Source of the DNA: Mesorhizobium huakuii
GTDB taxonomy: Bacteria > Pseudomonadota > Alphaproteobacteria > Rhizobiales > Rhizobiaceae
Assembly: GCF_030160235.1 (NCBI RefSeq)
Contig: NZ_BSNY01000010.1
Coordinates: forward strand, 124,001 to 188,000
Direction: 5' to 3'
DNA: 64,000 bases
Shown: piece after piece, positions 55,593 through 63,855 of the stretch
Layout: each line of letters starts with the position of its first letter
Numbering within the stretch: the first letter of the stretch is position 1
Translations under genes and position numbers: made by a program
Notes under the pieces: generated by a model
What the model was told of the DNA's origin: nothing
The model's database searches: none
What the model saw: only the letters and a program-made list of their open reading frames with translations

Positions 55593-56345
55593 ATGAGAGA
55601 TTTCAAAGGGAAGACCGCGATCGTGACCGGGGCCGGATCAGGCATCGGCGCGGCAATTGCAATTGAACTGGCGGCACGCGGTGCGCATGTCATTGCCGCA
55701 GACATTGATTTAGTGGCTGCAGAAACAACGGTGACGAAAATTGCTTCGACGCTTGGCAATGCGCGTGCCTTTCGGGTCGATGTCGCCGATCCGGGCTCGG
55801 TCGAGCAAATGGTGGCGTTCGCGGTCGAGACATTTGGCGGGCTCCAACTCGCCGTAAACAATGCCGGCATCGGCGGGCCAAGCGAGACGACGGCCAATTA
55901 TCCCCTTGATGACTGGCGCAAGATTATCGATGTCAATCTCAACGGCGTTTTCTACGGTCTGAAATACGAGGTCGCCGCCATGCTGAAATCGCGCGGAGGC
56001 GCGATCGTCAATATGTCGTCTATTTTAGGCTCGGTTGGTTGGGAGAATGCCTGTGCCTATGTCTCGACCAAGCACGCGCTCATCGGGCTGACAAGGACGG
56101 CCGCCATGGAATATGCCGGCGACAATATTCGCATCAACGCCGTTGGTCCCGCCTTCATCGATACGCCATTGCTGACGAAAAACCTCGATGCCGAAACGAT
56201 CGGACAATTGGCGGCCTTGCATCCAGTAGGTCGCCTGGGGACACCGGAGGAAGTCTCGGCGCTGACGTGCTTCCTGTTGTCCGCCAACGCCAGCTTCATC
56301 ACCGGCAGCTACCATCTGGTGGATGGTGGGTACACCGCCAAATGA
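55593..56345 (+). CDS. SDR family oxidoreductase
   Basis: 250 residues, classical short-chain dehydrogenase. NAD(P)-binding TGAGSGIG near residue 12, NNAG near 89, catalytic Ser in MSSILGSVG, and YVSTK with Tyr156 and Lys160. The acidic residue after strand 2 (AADIDL) favours NAD over NADP. Substrate unknown. The C-terminal SANASFITGSYHLVDGGYTA is standard. ATG 55593 with GGAGTGACATC upstream. Confidence 0.94.
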   Translation: MRDFKGKTAIVTGAGSGIGAAIAIELAARGAHVIAADIDLVAAETTVTKIASTLGNARAFRVDVADPGSVEQMVAFAVETFGGLQLAVNNAGIGGPSETTANYPLDDWRKIIDVNLNGVFYGLKYEVAAMLKSRGGAIVNMSSILGSVGWENACAYVSTKHALIGLTRTAAMEYAGDNIRINAVGPAFIDTPLLTKNLDAETIGQLAALHPVGRLGTPEEVSALTCFLLSANASFITGSYHLVDGGYTAK

Positions 56346-56495
56346 TTCAGTTGCCACTGAAAACTGCTCACTGCAGTCATACTGAAATCTATATCCGAAT
56401 GGGAGTGCGACACATATCGCTTCCCTCTCGCTGTTGATGGGAGGCAGTCGCACGGCTGACTTGGCGCAGCGTTCGCGCAAGTCATGGCAATCGAC

Positions 56496-56693
56496 CTATC
56501 TATGATAACCCTCTGCTGATCTGATTGAGCGCTTATAGGGCGGGTGGTTGGTGATGTTCAGGAGTTTCGCCTTTTCTTCGTCAAGCAGCTTCAAAAGAAG
56601 CTTCCGAGTTGCCGGGTCCGTTTCCGTCTCCAGCTTCTTTTCGAAGTGCTTGATGTTCTCGCGGTGCACGAACTCAGCTTCGCTGCTTGCCAT
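56496..56693 (-). CDS. Short helical protein of the EFVH-ENIKHF type, copy 2
   Basis: 65 residues from ATG 56693, with AGGAGGAGCGCACG upstream. AEFVHRENIKHFEKKLETET then RKLLLKLLDEEKAKLL is nearly the same as the protein at 28375-28563, 28 kb away. Two helices, no known function. Confidence 0.75.
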   Translation of the reverse strand: MASSEAEFVHRENIKHFEKKLETETDPATRKLLLKLLDEEKAKLLNITNHPPYKRSIRSAEGYHR

Positions 56694-56940
56694 CGTGCGC
56701 TCCTCCTCTTGGAGCCTTTCAAGGCTTGGTAAACTACGCCCTTCGCGCCAATGCGTCCAGAGCGTCCCCCAGCCCAGGGGAAGGCGGCAATCCGAGACAG
56801 CCTTCAAAACTTTATCAACAATTCAGCCAAGGCCAGGAATTCACCGCAGACTGACAAGCCGCCGGCGTTTCTCTCGGGTCGCCGGCTCAAGCGAGCTTGT
56901 GACCCGCCGCCTGAATCGCGAGCCGCCGTCTCCGTCTTGA

Positions 56941-57591
56941 TTATCGCCCCGGATTTTTCGCGCGGGCGGTCTTGGACGGGGCAGTTGGCGCCGAGAAGGG
57001 CATGCCAAGGTTGATGGAAGTCGGCGGTACGCTACCCGTCATCGAGAAGGGCACCATGGCCGGTGTCGGCGGTGCGCCGACGCGAGCGTCTGCAGCTGGA
57101 TACTCGGTAAGGAGTTGTTGCGCGGCTATTTCCTGCGTCCATACGGCAAGGACGCTCTGCTGCGTCGTCACGGTGACGACGCAGTAACCCCGGGGATCCA
57201 GGACGAAAAGCGCCGCGCCGTCTTCATTATGAATTTGTTGGAAAGCCCGGTCGATGACTTGCAGGCAGGCAACCAGGCGCTCCAAGTCCGGCAGGTGTGT
57301 GTGGCGAAGCATGTCGGCTAGCCTGAAGGCTTGCACGCCGCTTTCAGTGATCTTCGCGCCTTCGCGGCCAAGTTCGAAGAAGACGTTGACGACAGGCAGC
57401 ATACCCCTGACCGTTTCATAGATCGTCATGGCTTCCTGGGGACTGCATCCCACCAGGTGCGACGCGTCGGGCGCCATGGTGTCGGAAACCGGGTGCAGGC
57501 CCAGCGAACGGGCGATCTCATGTTCTAGCCATTGCCGCACTTCCGGCGGAGCGGATCGAATCTGTTCAGGGCTCAGTGTGATGCCGACCAT
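56941..57591 (-). CDS. Hypothetical protein with FNR-type promoter
   Basis: 216 residues. I choose ATG 57591, eight bases after GGGAG; ATG 57606 is an alternative. The N-terminus VGITLSPEQIRSAPPEVRQW and the middle MTIYETVRGMLPVVNVFFEL, RLADMLRHTHLPDLERLVAC suggest a mostly helical soluble protein, with a Pro/Ser/Ala-rich tail after about 170. I do not recognise the family. A full-consensus FNR-type box is centred about 65 bases upstream. Confidence 0.7.
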   Translation of the reverse strand: MVGITLSPEQIRSAPPEVRQWLEHEIARSLGLHPVSDTMAPDASHLVGCSPQEAMTIYETVRGMLPVVNVFFELGREGAKITESGVQAFRLADMLRHTHLPDLERLVACLQVIDRAFQQIHNEDGAALFVLDPRGYCVVTVTTQQSVLAVWTQEIAAQQLLTEYPAADARVGAPPTPAMVPFSMTGSVPPTSINLGMPFSAPTAPSKTARAKNPGR

Positions 57592-57649
57592 TTCGGAGTC
57601 TCCCATTCGCCTGGTACCGCCAGGACAACAGAGGCGTGATGACACGACC

Positions 57650-57663
57650 TTGATCCGCATCAA
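57650..57663. promoter_or_regulatory. FNR/FixK-type box TTGATCCGCATCAA
   Basis: Full TTGAT-N4-ATCAA match centred about 65 bases upstream of the hypothetical gene start at 57591. Confidence 0.75.
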
Positions 57664-57805
57664 TCAACGGGCGAGTGACCTCTGGTTGCACGCAAGCTTC
57701 CGCGTCGGGTCACGAGAGACAGAGATGGCAGTTGGACGGAAGACCAATGTTTAACGGCAGGACGCTTCGCGTTGGCAGGCCACCTGCGCCGATCATCTTG
57801 TTCGT

Positions 57806-57819
57806 TTGATCCGGCTCAA
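57806..57819. promoter_or_regulatory. FNR/FixK-type box TTGATCCGGCTCAA
   Basis: Exact box centred about 71 bases upstream of the universal stress protein start. Confidence 0.72.
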
Positions 57820-57883
57820 AGCACGCCGTTGCCGATCGCGCTTAAAAAAAGCCCTGCCACCTGCAAAGGAGAAGGAGCGTCAC

Positions 57884-58663
57884 ATGGGCTACAAGGATAT
57901 CCTGGTCTTCCTCGACGGTTCTGTCGAAAACACGGCACGAGTGGATTTTGCCCTTTCTTTGGCGAGGGCGCATCGTGCGAGGTTGACGGGCGTCGATGTC
58001 GACTCCGCGGCGGCGTTTGTCGGCGAGTGGTCCGAACGCGCGAAATCGCTTGAAGAAACATTTCACGCAAGCGCCGAACGGTTCGGTGTGGACGTCCGCT
58101 TCAGGGTCGCAGAGCAGAGCTCGGGCGACTGGAAGAGCTACTATACGCCGTATGCGGATCTGGTGATCGCCAGCCAGCCCAATCCCGAGGTCGCCGACAA
58201 GATCCTGCCCGAAGTGCCAGGGGATTTGCTTATGTCCGCGGGCGTGCCGATGATCCTACTCCCACGGGACTGGCGTCCGACGCCAGTTGGAGAAGAGATC
58301 GTGATTGCCTGGTCACCAAGCGGACAGGCCGCGCGCGCTGTGCACGATGCGATGCCCATACTGACCCAGGCGCGAAAGGTAACCGTATTCAAATTTGCGC
58401 CTCCGGCCGACGCAAAGGATGCGGATGTTGACCTGCTGCGCGACCATTTGCGTATGCATGGCGTCAAAGCCGAGACCGACCGCTGGACGGACACTGGCGA
58501 TCTATCGGCAATCGAGGCGCTATTTGCTTCGCGCGCAATGGAGGAGGCAGACCTTATCGTTGCCGGCGCTTACAGCCATTCGCGAATCCGTGAGGCCTTG
58601 TTCGGCGGGATGACCAAATCCCTGCTCGACCAATTCTCCTTGCCGGTGTTCGTCTCGCACTGA
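57884..58663 (+). CDS. Universal stress protein
   Basis: 259 residues from ATG 57884, with AAGGAGAAGGAGCGTCAC upstream. Starts YKDILVFLDGSVENTARVDF; a second, better-kept UspA half begins about 155 (GEEIVIAWSPSGQAARAVHD) and ends with the nucleotide-site motif DLIVAGAYSHSRIREALFGG. Tandem USP proteins bind ATP and are induced in stasis and low oxygen. Last gene of the FNR-type island before the conjugative remains. Confidence 0.92.
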   Translation: MGYKDILVFLDGSVENTARVDFALSLARAHRARLTGVDVDSAAAFVGEWSERAKSLEETFHASAERFGVDVRFRVAEQSSGDWKSYYTPYADLVIASQPNPEVADKILPEVPGDLLMSAGVPMILLPRDWRPTPVGEEIVIAWSPSGQAARAVHDAMPILTQARKVTVFKFAPPADAKDADVDLLRDHLRMHGVKAETDRWTDTGDLSAIEALFASRAMEEADLIVAGAYSHSRIREALFGGMTKSLLDQFSLPVFVSH

Positions 58664-58673
58664 ATGCGAACCC

Positions 58674-58964
58674 GTTCTCTCCGGCCGACAGCGACAATGA
58701 AAAGGGCCCGGCGTCCGCATCTTCGCTGGCGCGACCGAGTTCGGGGCAGCATGGAAGAAGACCTCGCGCGAGGGACGCGACTACCACTCCGTCAAGCTTG
58801 ATGATCCCAGCTTCCCCGCTCCGATCTATGCGAGCCTGGTCGAGACCGACACCGAGGGCGACTTCTCGCTCATCTGGTCCCGCCGCACCGCAGAGTGCCC
58901 CCCCTTAAAACGAAGCCCCGCCGCAAGGCGGGGCTTCGCCATGTTAGGGTCAGGCGCAGCCTAG
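58674..58964 (+). pseudogene. DUF736 protein fragment
   Basis: Reads [12 protein letters not shown], then after a lost base [40 protein letters not shown] and [11 protein letters not shown]. This is DUF736, a small protein typical of rhizobial conjugative plasmids and integrative elements. The first third is missing and the frame is broken at GGCCCGGCGTCCG, so it cannot be made. Confidence 0.8.
58911..58938 (-). terminator. Terminator of the mucR gene
   Basis: A perfect 12-base stem CGAAGCCCCGCC / GGCGGGGCTTCG with a 4-base loop; on the minus strand it is followed by TTTT, 48 bases beyond the mucR stop. Confidence 0.85.
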
Positions 58965-58985
58965 GCCTGTGTCAGATGCAGCAGG

Positions 58986-59510
58986 TTACGCTTGGGCCCG
59001 CGCCTTGCGCGGCTTCTTCATCGGCGACTTGATTGCCGTAGCAGTTGTTCTTGCCGCCGCCGCCCGTATGGTCGGTTTCCGCTTTTCGGCGGACGTGGCC
59101 GCCGGCGTTTTGCGCCCGAGTCCACTTGATTTCGCCAATGCCGAGCGCGTGGCCGCATAGTTCGGCGCCACCATCGGATAGTCCGCTGGCAGGTTCCACT
59201 TCTGCCGATATTGGTCAGGGGTCAGGTCAAAGTGCTGAAGATGCCGTTTGAGCGATTTGAATTTCTTTCCATCTTCCAGACAGATGATGAAGTCGGGCGT
59301 CACGGACTTCTTGATCGATACTGCCGGCTCCTGCTTGACCACAGGTTCTACCGCTGGCGTGCCAATGCCGTTCAGGGCGGCATGAATATCGCCGATCAGC
59401 TTCGGCAGCTCGCCAACCGGTACTGGATTGTTCGATACATAGGCCGCGACGATGTCAGCCGTTATCGACACGGTATCCAGTTGGTTGTCTTGTTCGAGAG
59501 CAGTGGTCAT
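58986..59510 (-). CDS. MucR/Ros family transcriptional regulator
   Basis: 174 residues from ATG 59510, behind AAGGGAAATTAT. N-terminal oligomerisation region ([30 protein letters not shown]) and the single prokaryotic zinc finger [18 protein letters not shown] (Cys77, His90) followed by [20 protein letters not shown]. The Lys/Arg/Ala-rich tail is long. MucR/Ros proteins silence horizontally acquired and surface-polysaccharide genes by binding AT-rich DNA. Here it lies beside transfer genes, so may control them. Confidence 0.95.
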   Translation of the reverse strand: MTTALEQDNQLDTVSITADIVAAYVSNNPVPVGELPKLIGDIHAALNGIGTPAVEPVVKQEPAVSIKKSVTPDFIICLEDGKKFKSLKRHLQHFDLTPDQYRQKWNLPADYPMVAPNYAATRSALAKSSGLGRKTPAATSAEKRKPTIRAAAARTTATAIKSPMKKPRKARAQA

Positions 59511-60058
59511 ATAATTTCCCTTTTTTGTATCGGATGAATTGAGCGACGTTTGATTTTCTACCGTGCCCACGACGCAAATAGTACGTTTCTTCGTAAAATC
59601 CACCTCTCTTGCACAACATGACAAGAGTAAGTTTCGCTTCTTTCGTCCCATCGGCTGGGATGTCTTTGCCGATCTCATCTAAAGAGCGAGGAGCTTTCCT
59701 CGCTTTTCCGCTGTTCCAGCTGGGCAGAGCAATGCCGCTGGCTCGCACCCTGGCTATAGAGTTGTAACAACGCGCCGTGTGCATGATCGCATCTGCGGCG
59801 CGTGGGAGGTTTCGAGGGGAACACGATCTGGCGTTTGAAGTTTGCTCATAGGGCAGCGCCTGCTTTGACGAGCTTCGCCTACTCAAGCCTTGCGCCCTTC
59901 ATCATCTGGATAAAGGCTCGCGAGAGAAGATTGTCGCCGGTAGCGACGAAGATCGCGAAAGCTTCCTGCGCAAGCGCTTGGCTGCGGCGTCGGCGCTGGC
60001 GCACCGGCGGAAGTCTGCTGTTCGGGCTCGCGCCGGCGGCTGTTCGCGCCAACTGTGG
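59511..60058. other. Gap between mucR and traD
   Basis: In Ti-type systems traG follows traD at this place. I find no traG sequence. On the minus strand a short open stretch reads EAFAIFVATGDNLLSRAFIQ then MMKGARLE and stops, possibly the end of a lost gene. Nothing else supported. Confidence 0.45.
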
Positions 60059-60307
60059 CTAGGTTCGCCGTCCCATCTGCTGTTTACGCCGTTCCGCATC
60101 GAAGGCCTGCCTTCCCTTGACGACCCATAGGTTTCGCGCATGCTCGGCGTCGTCGCTCTGGAGTTTGTCCGCGATCCAGAGAAGCGCGCCGTGGATGATG
60201 GCGCGATCGTCGTTGGTCAGCTCGACGATACCTGCCTTGACGACGAGGCCGCCGAGTTCGATCAAATGTCGGGTGCGCTTGCGACGCTCGACCTGCCAGG
60301 TGCGCAT
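60059..60307 (-). CDS. traD: Conjugal transfer protein TraD
   Basis: 82 residues. VERRKRTRHLIELGGLVVKA is the signature of the small Ti-type TraD, followed by LLWIADKLQSDDAEHARNLW. It assists the relaxosome; the exact role is not established. It starts two bases after the traC stop, so the two are one unit. Not related to the F-plasmid coupling protein of the same name. Confidence 0.88.
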   Translation of the reverse strand: MRTWQVERRKRTRHLIELGGLVVKAGIVELTNDDRAIIHGALLWIADKLQSDDAEHARNLWVVKGRQAFDAERRKQQMGRRT

Positions 60308-60308
60308 A

Positions 60309-60635
60309 TCATGCCGAGCCCGTGCCGCTTGCCGGCGATTGCGGGCTGCCCGGTTGCGCTGGAGCGCTGCGAAGGTTGCGCTGAGATTCCAGAGCAGTTC
60401 GCCGGGACCGGCTCTCGAAAAACATCACTCCACGCTTGGCCCATGCCTCACGCTTTGAGGTGTCTCTCGTCTCTGTGATTGCAACCAGCGCGCCAGCCAG
60501 TTCGTCCGTGCTCAATTGATCGGCGCCGGTGGCGATCACCAGCTCGCCAAGCTGCTGCACCTTTCGCGTCTTCAGCTCGCGCGCTTTTTCTTCCAGCGCC
60601 TTCAGTTCGGCGTCGAAGTCCCGTGGTTTGCGCAT
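60309..60635 (-). CDS. traC: Conjugal transfer protein TraC
   Basis: 108 residues from ATG 60635, with GGAGACGACC upstream. FDAELKALEEKARELKTRKV and QQLGELVIATGADQLSTDEL follow the Ti-type TraC pattern: an N-terminal coiled coil and a short folded region. The Ser/Pro-rich end is unusual. It is divergent from traA across the probable oriT and helps the relaxase at nicking. Confidence 0.88.
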   Translation of the reverse strand: MRKPRDFDAELKALEEKARELKTRKVQQLGELVIATGADQLSTDELAGALVAITETRDTSKREAWAKRGVMFFESRSRRTALESQRNLRSAPAQPGSPQSPASGTGSA

Positions 60636-60707
60636 GGTCGTCTCCATTGATTGTCGATCTCTGGATGATAGTTGAGCGTCTGCCGGAAGGCTTCAGGGTT
60701 GCCGAGA

Positions 60708-60770
60708 CAGCCCGGGACGGGCTGGTCCATCCCGAGATTTTTTCGAGGGAGGGCGCGCTTATACATCGTG
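60708..60770. other. oriT: Probable origin of transfer (oriT)
   Basis: In the 172-base gap between the divergent traC and traA genes. The minus strand at 60765-60746 reads TATAAGCGCGCCCTCC, close to the RSF1010-type nick region TAAGTGCGCCCT known also from Ti plasmids. An inverted repeat, CAGCCCG-GGA-CGGGCTG (60708-60724), lies nearby, although on the other side of the nick than in RSF1010. Gene arrangement matches Ti-type oriT. Confidence 0.6.
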
Positions 60771-60807
60771 CCGACGTGCGGTTTGCCGTGCAAATGATCC
60801 TGTCGCG

Positions 60808-63800
60808 ATGGCGATCTATCATCTTCACGTCAAGGTCATTGGCCGCAAGGCAGGATCGAGCGCTGTGGCGTCGGCCGCCTACCGCTCGGCATCGCGATTG
60901 CGCGACGAGCGCATTGAACGCAGCCACGATTTTTCGGCCAAAAGCGGTGTCGTCCATTCCGAGGTGATGTTGCCTGCGAATGCACCCGAAGCCTGGCGCG
61001 ACCGCGCACGGCTGTGGAACGATGTCGAGGCGTTCGAGGCGCGCAAGGATGCGCAGCTTGCCCGCGAGGTGGAGTTTGCGCTGCCGCGCGAACTCAGCCA
61101 GGCGCAAGGCATTGAACTGGCGCGCGACTTTGTACAAGTCGAATTTGTCAGCAAGGGCATGGTCGCCGATCTCAATGTGCATTGGGACAGAGCAGAGGAT
61201 GGCAGTCCCAAACCGCACGCTCATGTCATGCTCACCATGCGGTCCGTGGACGAGAATGGCTTTGGCGCCAAGGTTCGCGACTGGAATGCTACCCAGCTGG
61301 TCGAGCGCTGGCGCGAGCGGTGGGCGGAGCTGGCCAATGAACGCATGGCCGAACTCGACATCGACGCCCGCATCGATCATCGCAGCCTGGAAGCGCAGGG
61401 CATTGCGCTGGAGCCGCAAACGCAGATTGGTGCGCCGGCTCAGCGCATCGAGGGCAGTGGCCTTGCTGCTGGCGACACTGAAGCAGATCGCGCCGAACTG
61501 CATCGCGAGATCGCGCGCAACAATGGTGCGCGCATCATTGCCGATCCATCCGTGGCGCTCGACGCCATCACCCATCAGCAATCGACCTTCACCCGAAAGG
61601 ACATCGCGAAGTTTGCGCATCGACACAGCGACGGAATGGAGCAGTTCAACGAGGTGGTGGCAGCCATCACCAACGCACCCGGTCTGGTCGAGCTCGGCAG
61701 GGACGGACGCGGCGAAGACCGCTTCACCACAAGGCAGATGATCAACACCGAGCAGCGCCTTCACCGCGCGGCGGAGCGTATCGATTTGGACGAGCGACAC
61801 GCGGTGAGTGATGCACATCGCGAGGCAGCGCTGGCGCGGGCTGCGCAACTAGGGCTTGTCCTTTCGGGCGAGCAGACCGATGCGCTTGCGGATATCACCG
61901 AGGGTCGCGGTCTTGGTGTCGTCGTCGGCTTTGCCGGAACGGGCAAGAGCGCCATGCTGGGCGTTGCGCGCCAGGCATGGGCAGCGGCGGGCTACGAGGT
62001 TCGAGGCGCGGCACTCTCCGGCATTGCCGCCGAGAATCTGGAGAGCGGATCAGGCATCTCGTCACGCACCATCGCCAGTATGGAGCATAGCTGGGGACAG
62101 GGCAGGGATCTGCTCACCGCGCGCGATGTCCTGGTGATCGATGAGGCCGGCATGGTCGGCACGCGCCAGTTGGAGCGCGTGCTCTCCCATGCCGCCAACG
62201 TCGGCGCAAAAGTCGTCCTCGTCGGCGATCCGCAGCAGCTGCAGGCGATCGAGGCCGGCGCCGCATTCCGCTCGATTTACGAGCGACACGGTGGCGTCGA
62301 AATTGGTCAGGTGCGCCGGCAGCGCGCGGACTGGCAGCGCGATGCGACGCGCGAACTGGCAACCGGCAGGATCGGCACTGCGATCGGCGCCTACGACGCG
62401 CAAGGCATGGTGCATCAGGCTGCAACGCGCAATGAGGCGCGAGGTGAACTCGTCGAGCGCTGGGATCGCGACAGGCAGGTGCATCCAGAGGCAAGCCGGA
62501 TAATCCTCACCCACACAAACGACGAGGTGCTCGCCCTGAACCAGGCCGCGCGTGAGCGCATGCGCGCTGCCGGTGATCTCGGCGACGAGGTTCATGTGAC
62601 TGTCGAACGCGGCCCAAGAAACTTCGCCAGCGGCGACCGTGTCATGTTCCTGCGCAACGAGCGCGGACTTGGCGTCAAGAACGGCACGCTTGGCATTGTG
62701 GAGGAAGTCACCACACAAAGCATGACCGTGCGCACCGATGACGACAGGTCGGTGCGGTTCGACCTGAAGGACTATTCCCACATCGACCACGGCTATGCCG
62801 CGACCATTCACAAGGCGCAGGGCATGACCGTCGACCGGACCCATGTGCTTGCAACGCCTGGCATGGATGCGCATGGCAGCTACGTCGCACTGTCGCGCCA
62901 TCGCGACGGAATGGACCTGCATTATGGCGGCGACGACTTCGCGACCCGCGAACGCCTCGTCCGGACGCTGTCACGCGACCGCGCCAAGGACATGGCGTCG
63001 GATTACGACCAGGTCGACCCGGCGCAGGCCTATGCCGAGCGGCGCGGCATCACGTTCCGCGAGCGCGTGGTCGAGATCGTGCGCCGGATCGTTCCTGAGA
63101 AGCTGCGCGACAGGATCGGCGGACTGCTGGACGGGTTGCGCTCGCCTGGTGACGGCGAGCCGAGGCAGGAACGTGAACCGGGGCCGGGAAGGGAGAATGT
63201 CGGGGAGCGGATCGGAGATGCAGTCCGGACGCCCGGCAGAGGAAATCTCGGCACAGGTGTGCCGCGCGACACGACTGTGCCGGTGGACCAGGAAGCAGCG
63301 TTGCGCAGCGCTCGCACCCAGTCGCTTGTGCGTCATGCGCGCGCTCTCGACGCGATCCTCAGTACTGGAAATGCGGATGGCCAGGGCAGTCCCGACCAGA
63401 TGCGCGAATTGACGGATGCCCGTAGCGCTTTCGAGAAGGTGCGGCCGCATGGCTGGCGCGATGCCGAAGCGGCCTATGTGAAAAATCCCGAACTTGTCCG
63501 CGAAGCAGGGGCAGGTCGCGTCAGCCGCATCGTACTTGCTATCCAGCTTGAAACGGAAATCCGCACCGGACTAGACAACGATCCCGGCCGCCGCGCCGAT
63601 CGGTTCGTCGAACGCTGGCAGAAGCTCGACCGGACGGGACGGGAGCAATATCAGGCCGGCGACATGTCGGGCTACAAGTCAACGCGCTCGGCCATGTCCG
63701 ACATGGCCAAGAGCCTCGAACGCGATCCGCAGCTTGAATCCCTGCTTGCAAACCGTAAGCGCGAGCTTGGCATCAACTTCGATTCCGGCCGGCGCCTTGG

Positions 63801-63855
63801 TGCGGAACTGGCGTTCAGCCATGGCATCGGCAAGGGGCGGGGCCTTGGGCTCTGA
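60808..63855 (+). CDS. traA: Ti-type conjugative relaxase/helicase TraA
   Basis: 1,015 residues. N-terminal MobA/MobL relaxase with the catalytic Tyr25 (SAAYRSASRL) and metal-binding His125, His137, His139 (HWD ... PHAHVM). A RecD-like helicase follows: Walker A AGTGKS at 376-381, Walker B VLVIDEAGMV near 441, and C-terminal YAATIHKAQGMTVDR near 655. The tail ends GIGKGRGLGL as in other complete TraA proteins. Nicks oriT and unwinds the transferred strand. No traF or traB gene follows within the 145 bases left in the window. Confidence 0.96.
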   Translation: MAIYHLHVKVIGRKAGSSAVASAAYRSASRLRDERIERSHDFSAKSGVVHSEVMLPANAPEAWRDRARLWNDVEAFEARKDAQLAREVEFALPRELSQAQGIELARDFVQVEFVSKGMVADLNVHWDRAEDGSPKPHAHVMLTMRSVDENGFGAKVRDWNATQLVERWRERWAELANERMAELDIDARIDHRSLEAQGIALEPQTQIGAPAQRIEGSGLAAGDTEADRAELHREIARNNGARIIADPSVALDAITHQQSTFTRKDIAKFAHRHSDGMEQFNEVVAAITNAPGLVELGRDGRGEDRFTTRQMINTEQRLHRAAERIDLDERHAVSDAHREAALARAAQLGLVLSGEQTDALADITEGRGLGVVVGFAGTGKSAMLGVARQAWAAAGYEVRGAALSGIAAENLESGSGISSRTIASMEHSWGQGRDLLTARDVLVIDEAGMVGTRQLERVLSHAANVGAKVVLVGDPQQLQAIEAGAAFRSIYERHGGVEIGQVRRQRADWQRDATRELATGRIGTAIGAYDAQGMVHQAATRNEARGELVERWDRDRQVHPEASRIILTHTNDEVLALNQAARERMRAAGDLGDEVHVTVERGPRNFASGDRVMFLRNERGLGVKNGTLGIVEEVTTQSMTVRTDDDRSVRFDLKDYSHIDHGYAATIHKAQGMTVDRTHVLATPGMDAHGSYVALSRHRDGMDLHYGGDDFATRERLVRTLSRDRAKDMASDYDQVDPAQAYAERRGITFRERVVEIVRRIVPEKLRDRIGGLLDGLRSPGDGEPRQEREPGPGRENVGERIGDAVRTPGRGNLGTGVPRDTTVPVDQEAALRSARTQSLVRHARALDAILSTGNADGQGSPDQMRELTDARSAFEKVRPHGWRDAEAAYVKNPELVREAGAGRVSRIVLAIQLETEIRTGLDNDPGRRADRFVERWQKLDRTGREQYQAGDMSGYKSTRSAMSDMAKSLERDPQLESLLANRKRELGINFDSGRRLGAELAFSHGIGKGRGLGL

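Noticed and set aside
60746-60770. A single certain nick position
   Set aside because: The match to the RSF1010/Ti core is partial and the inverted repeat is on the unexpected side, so I give only a region.
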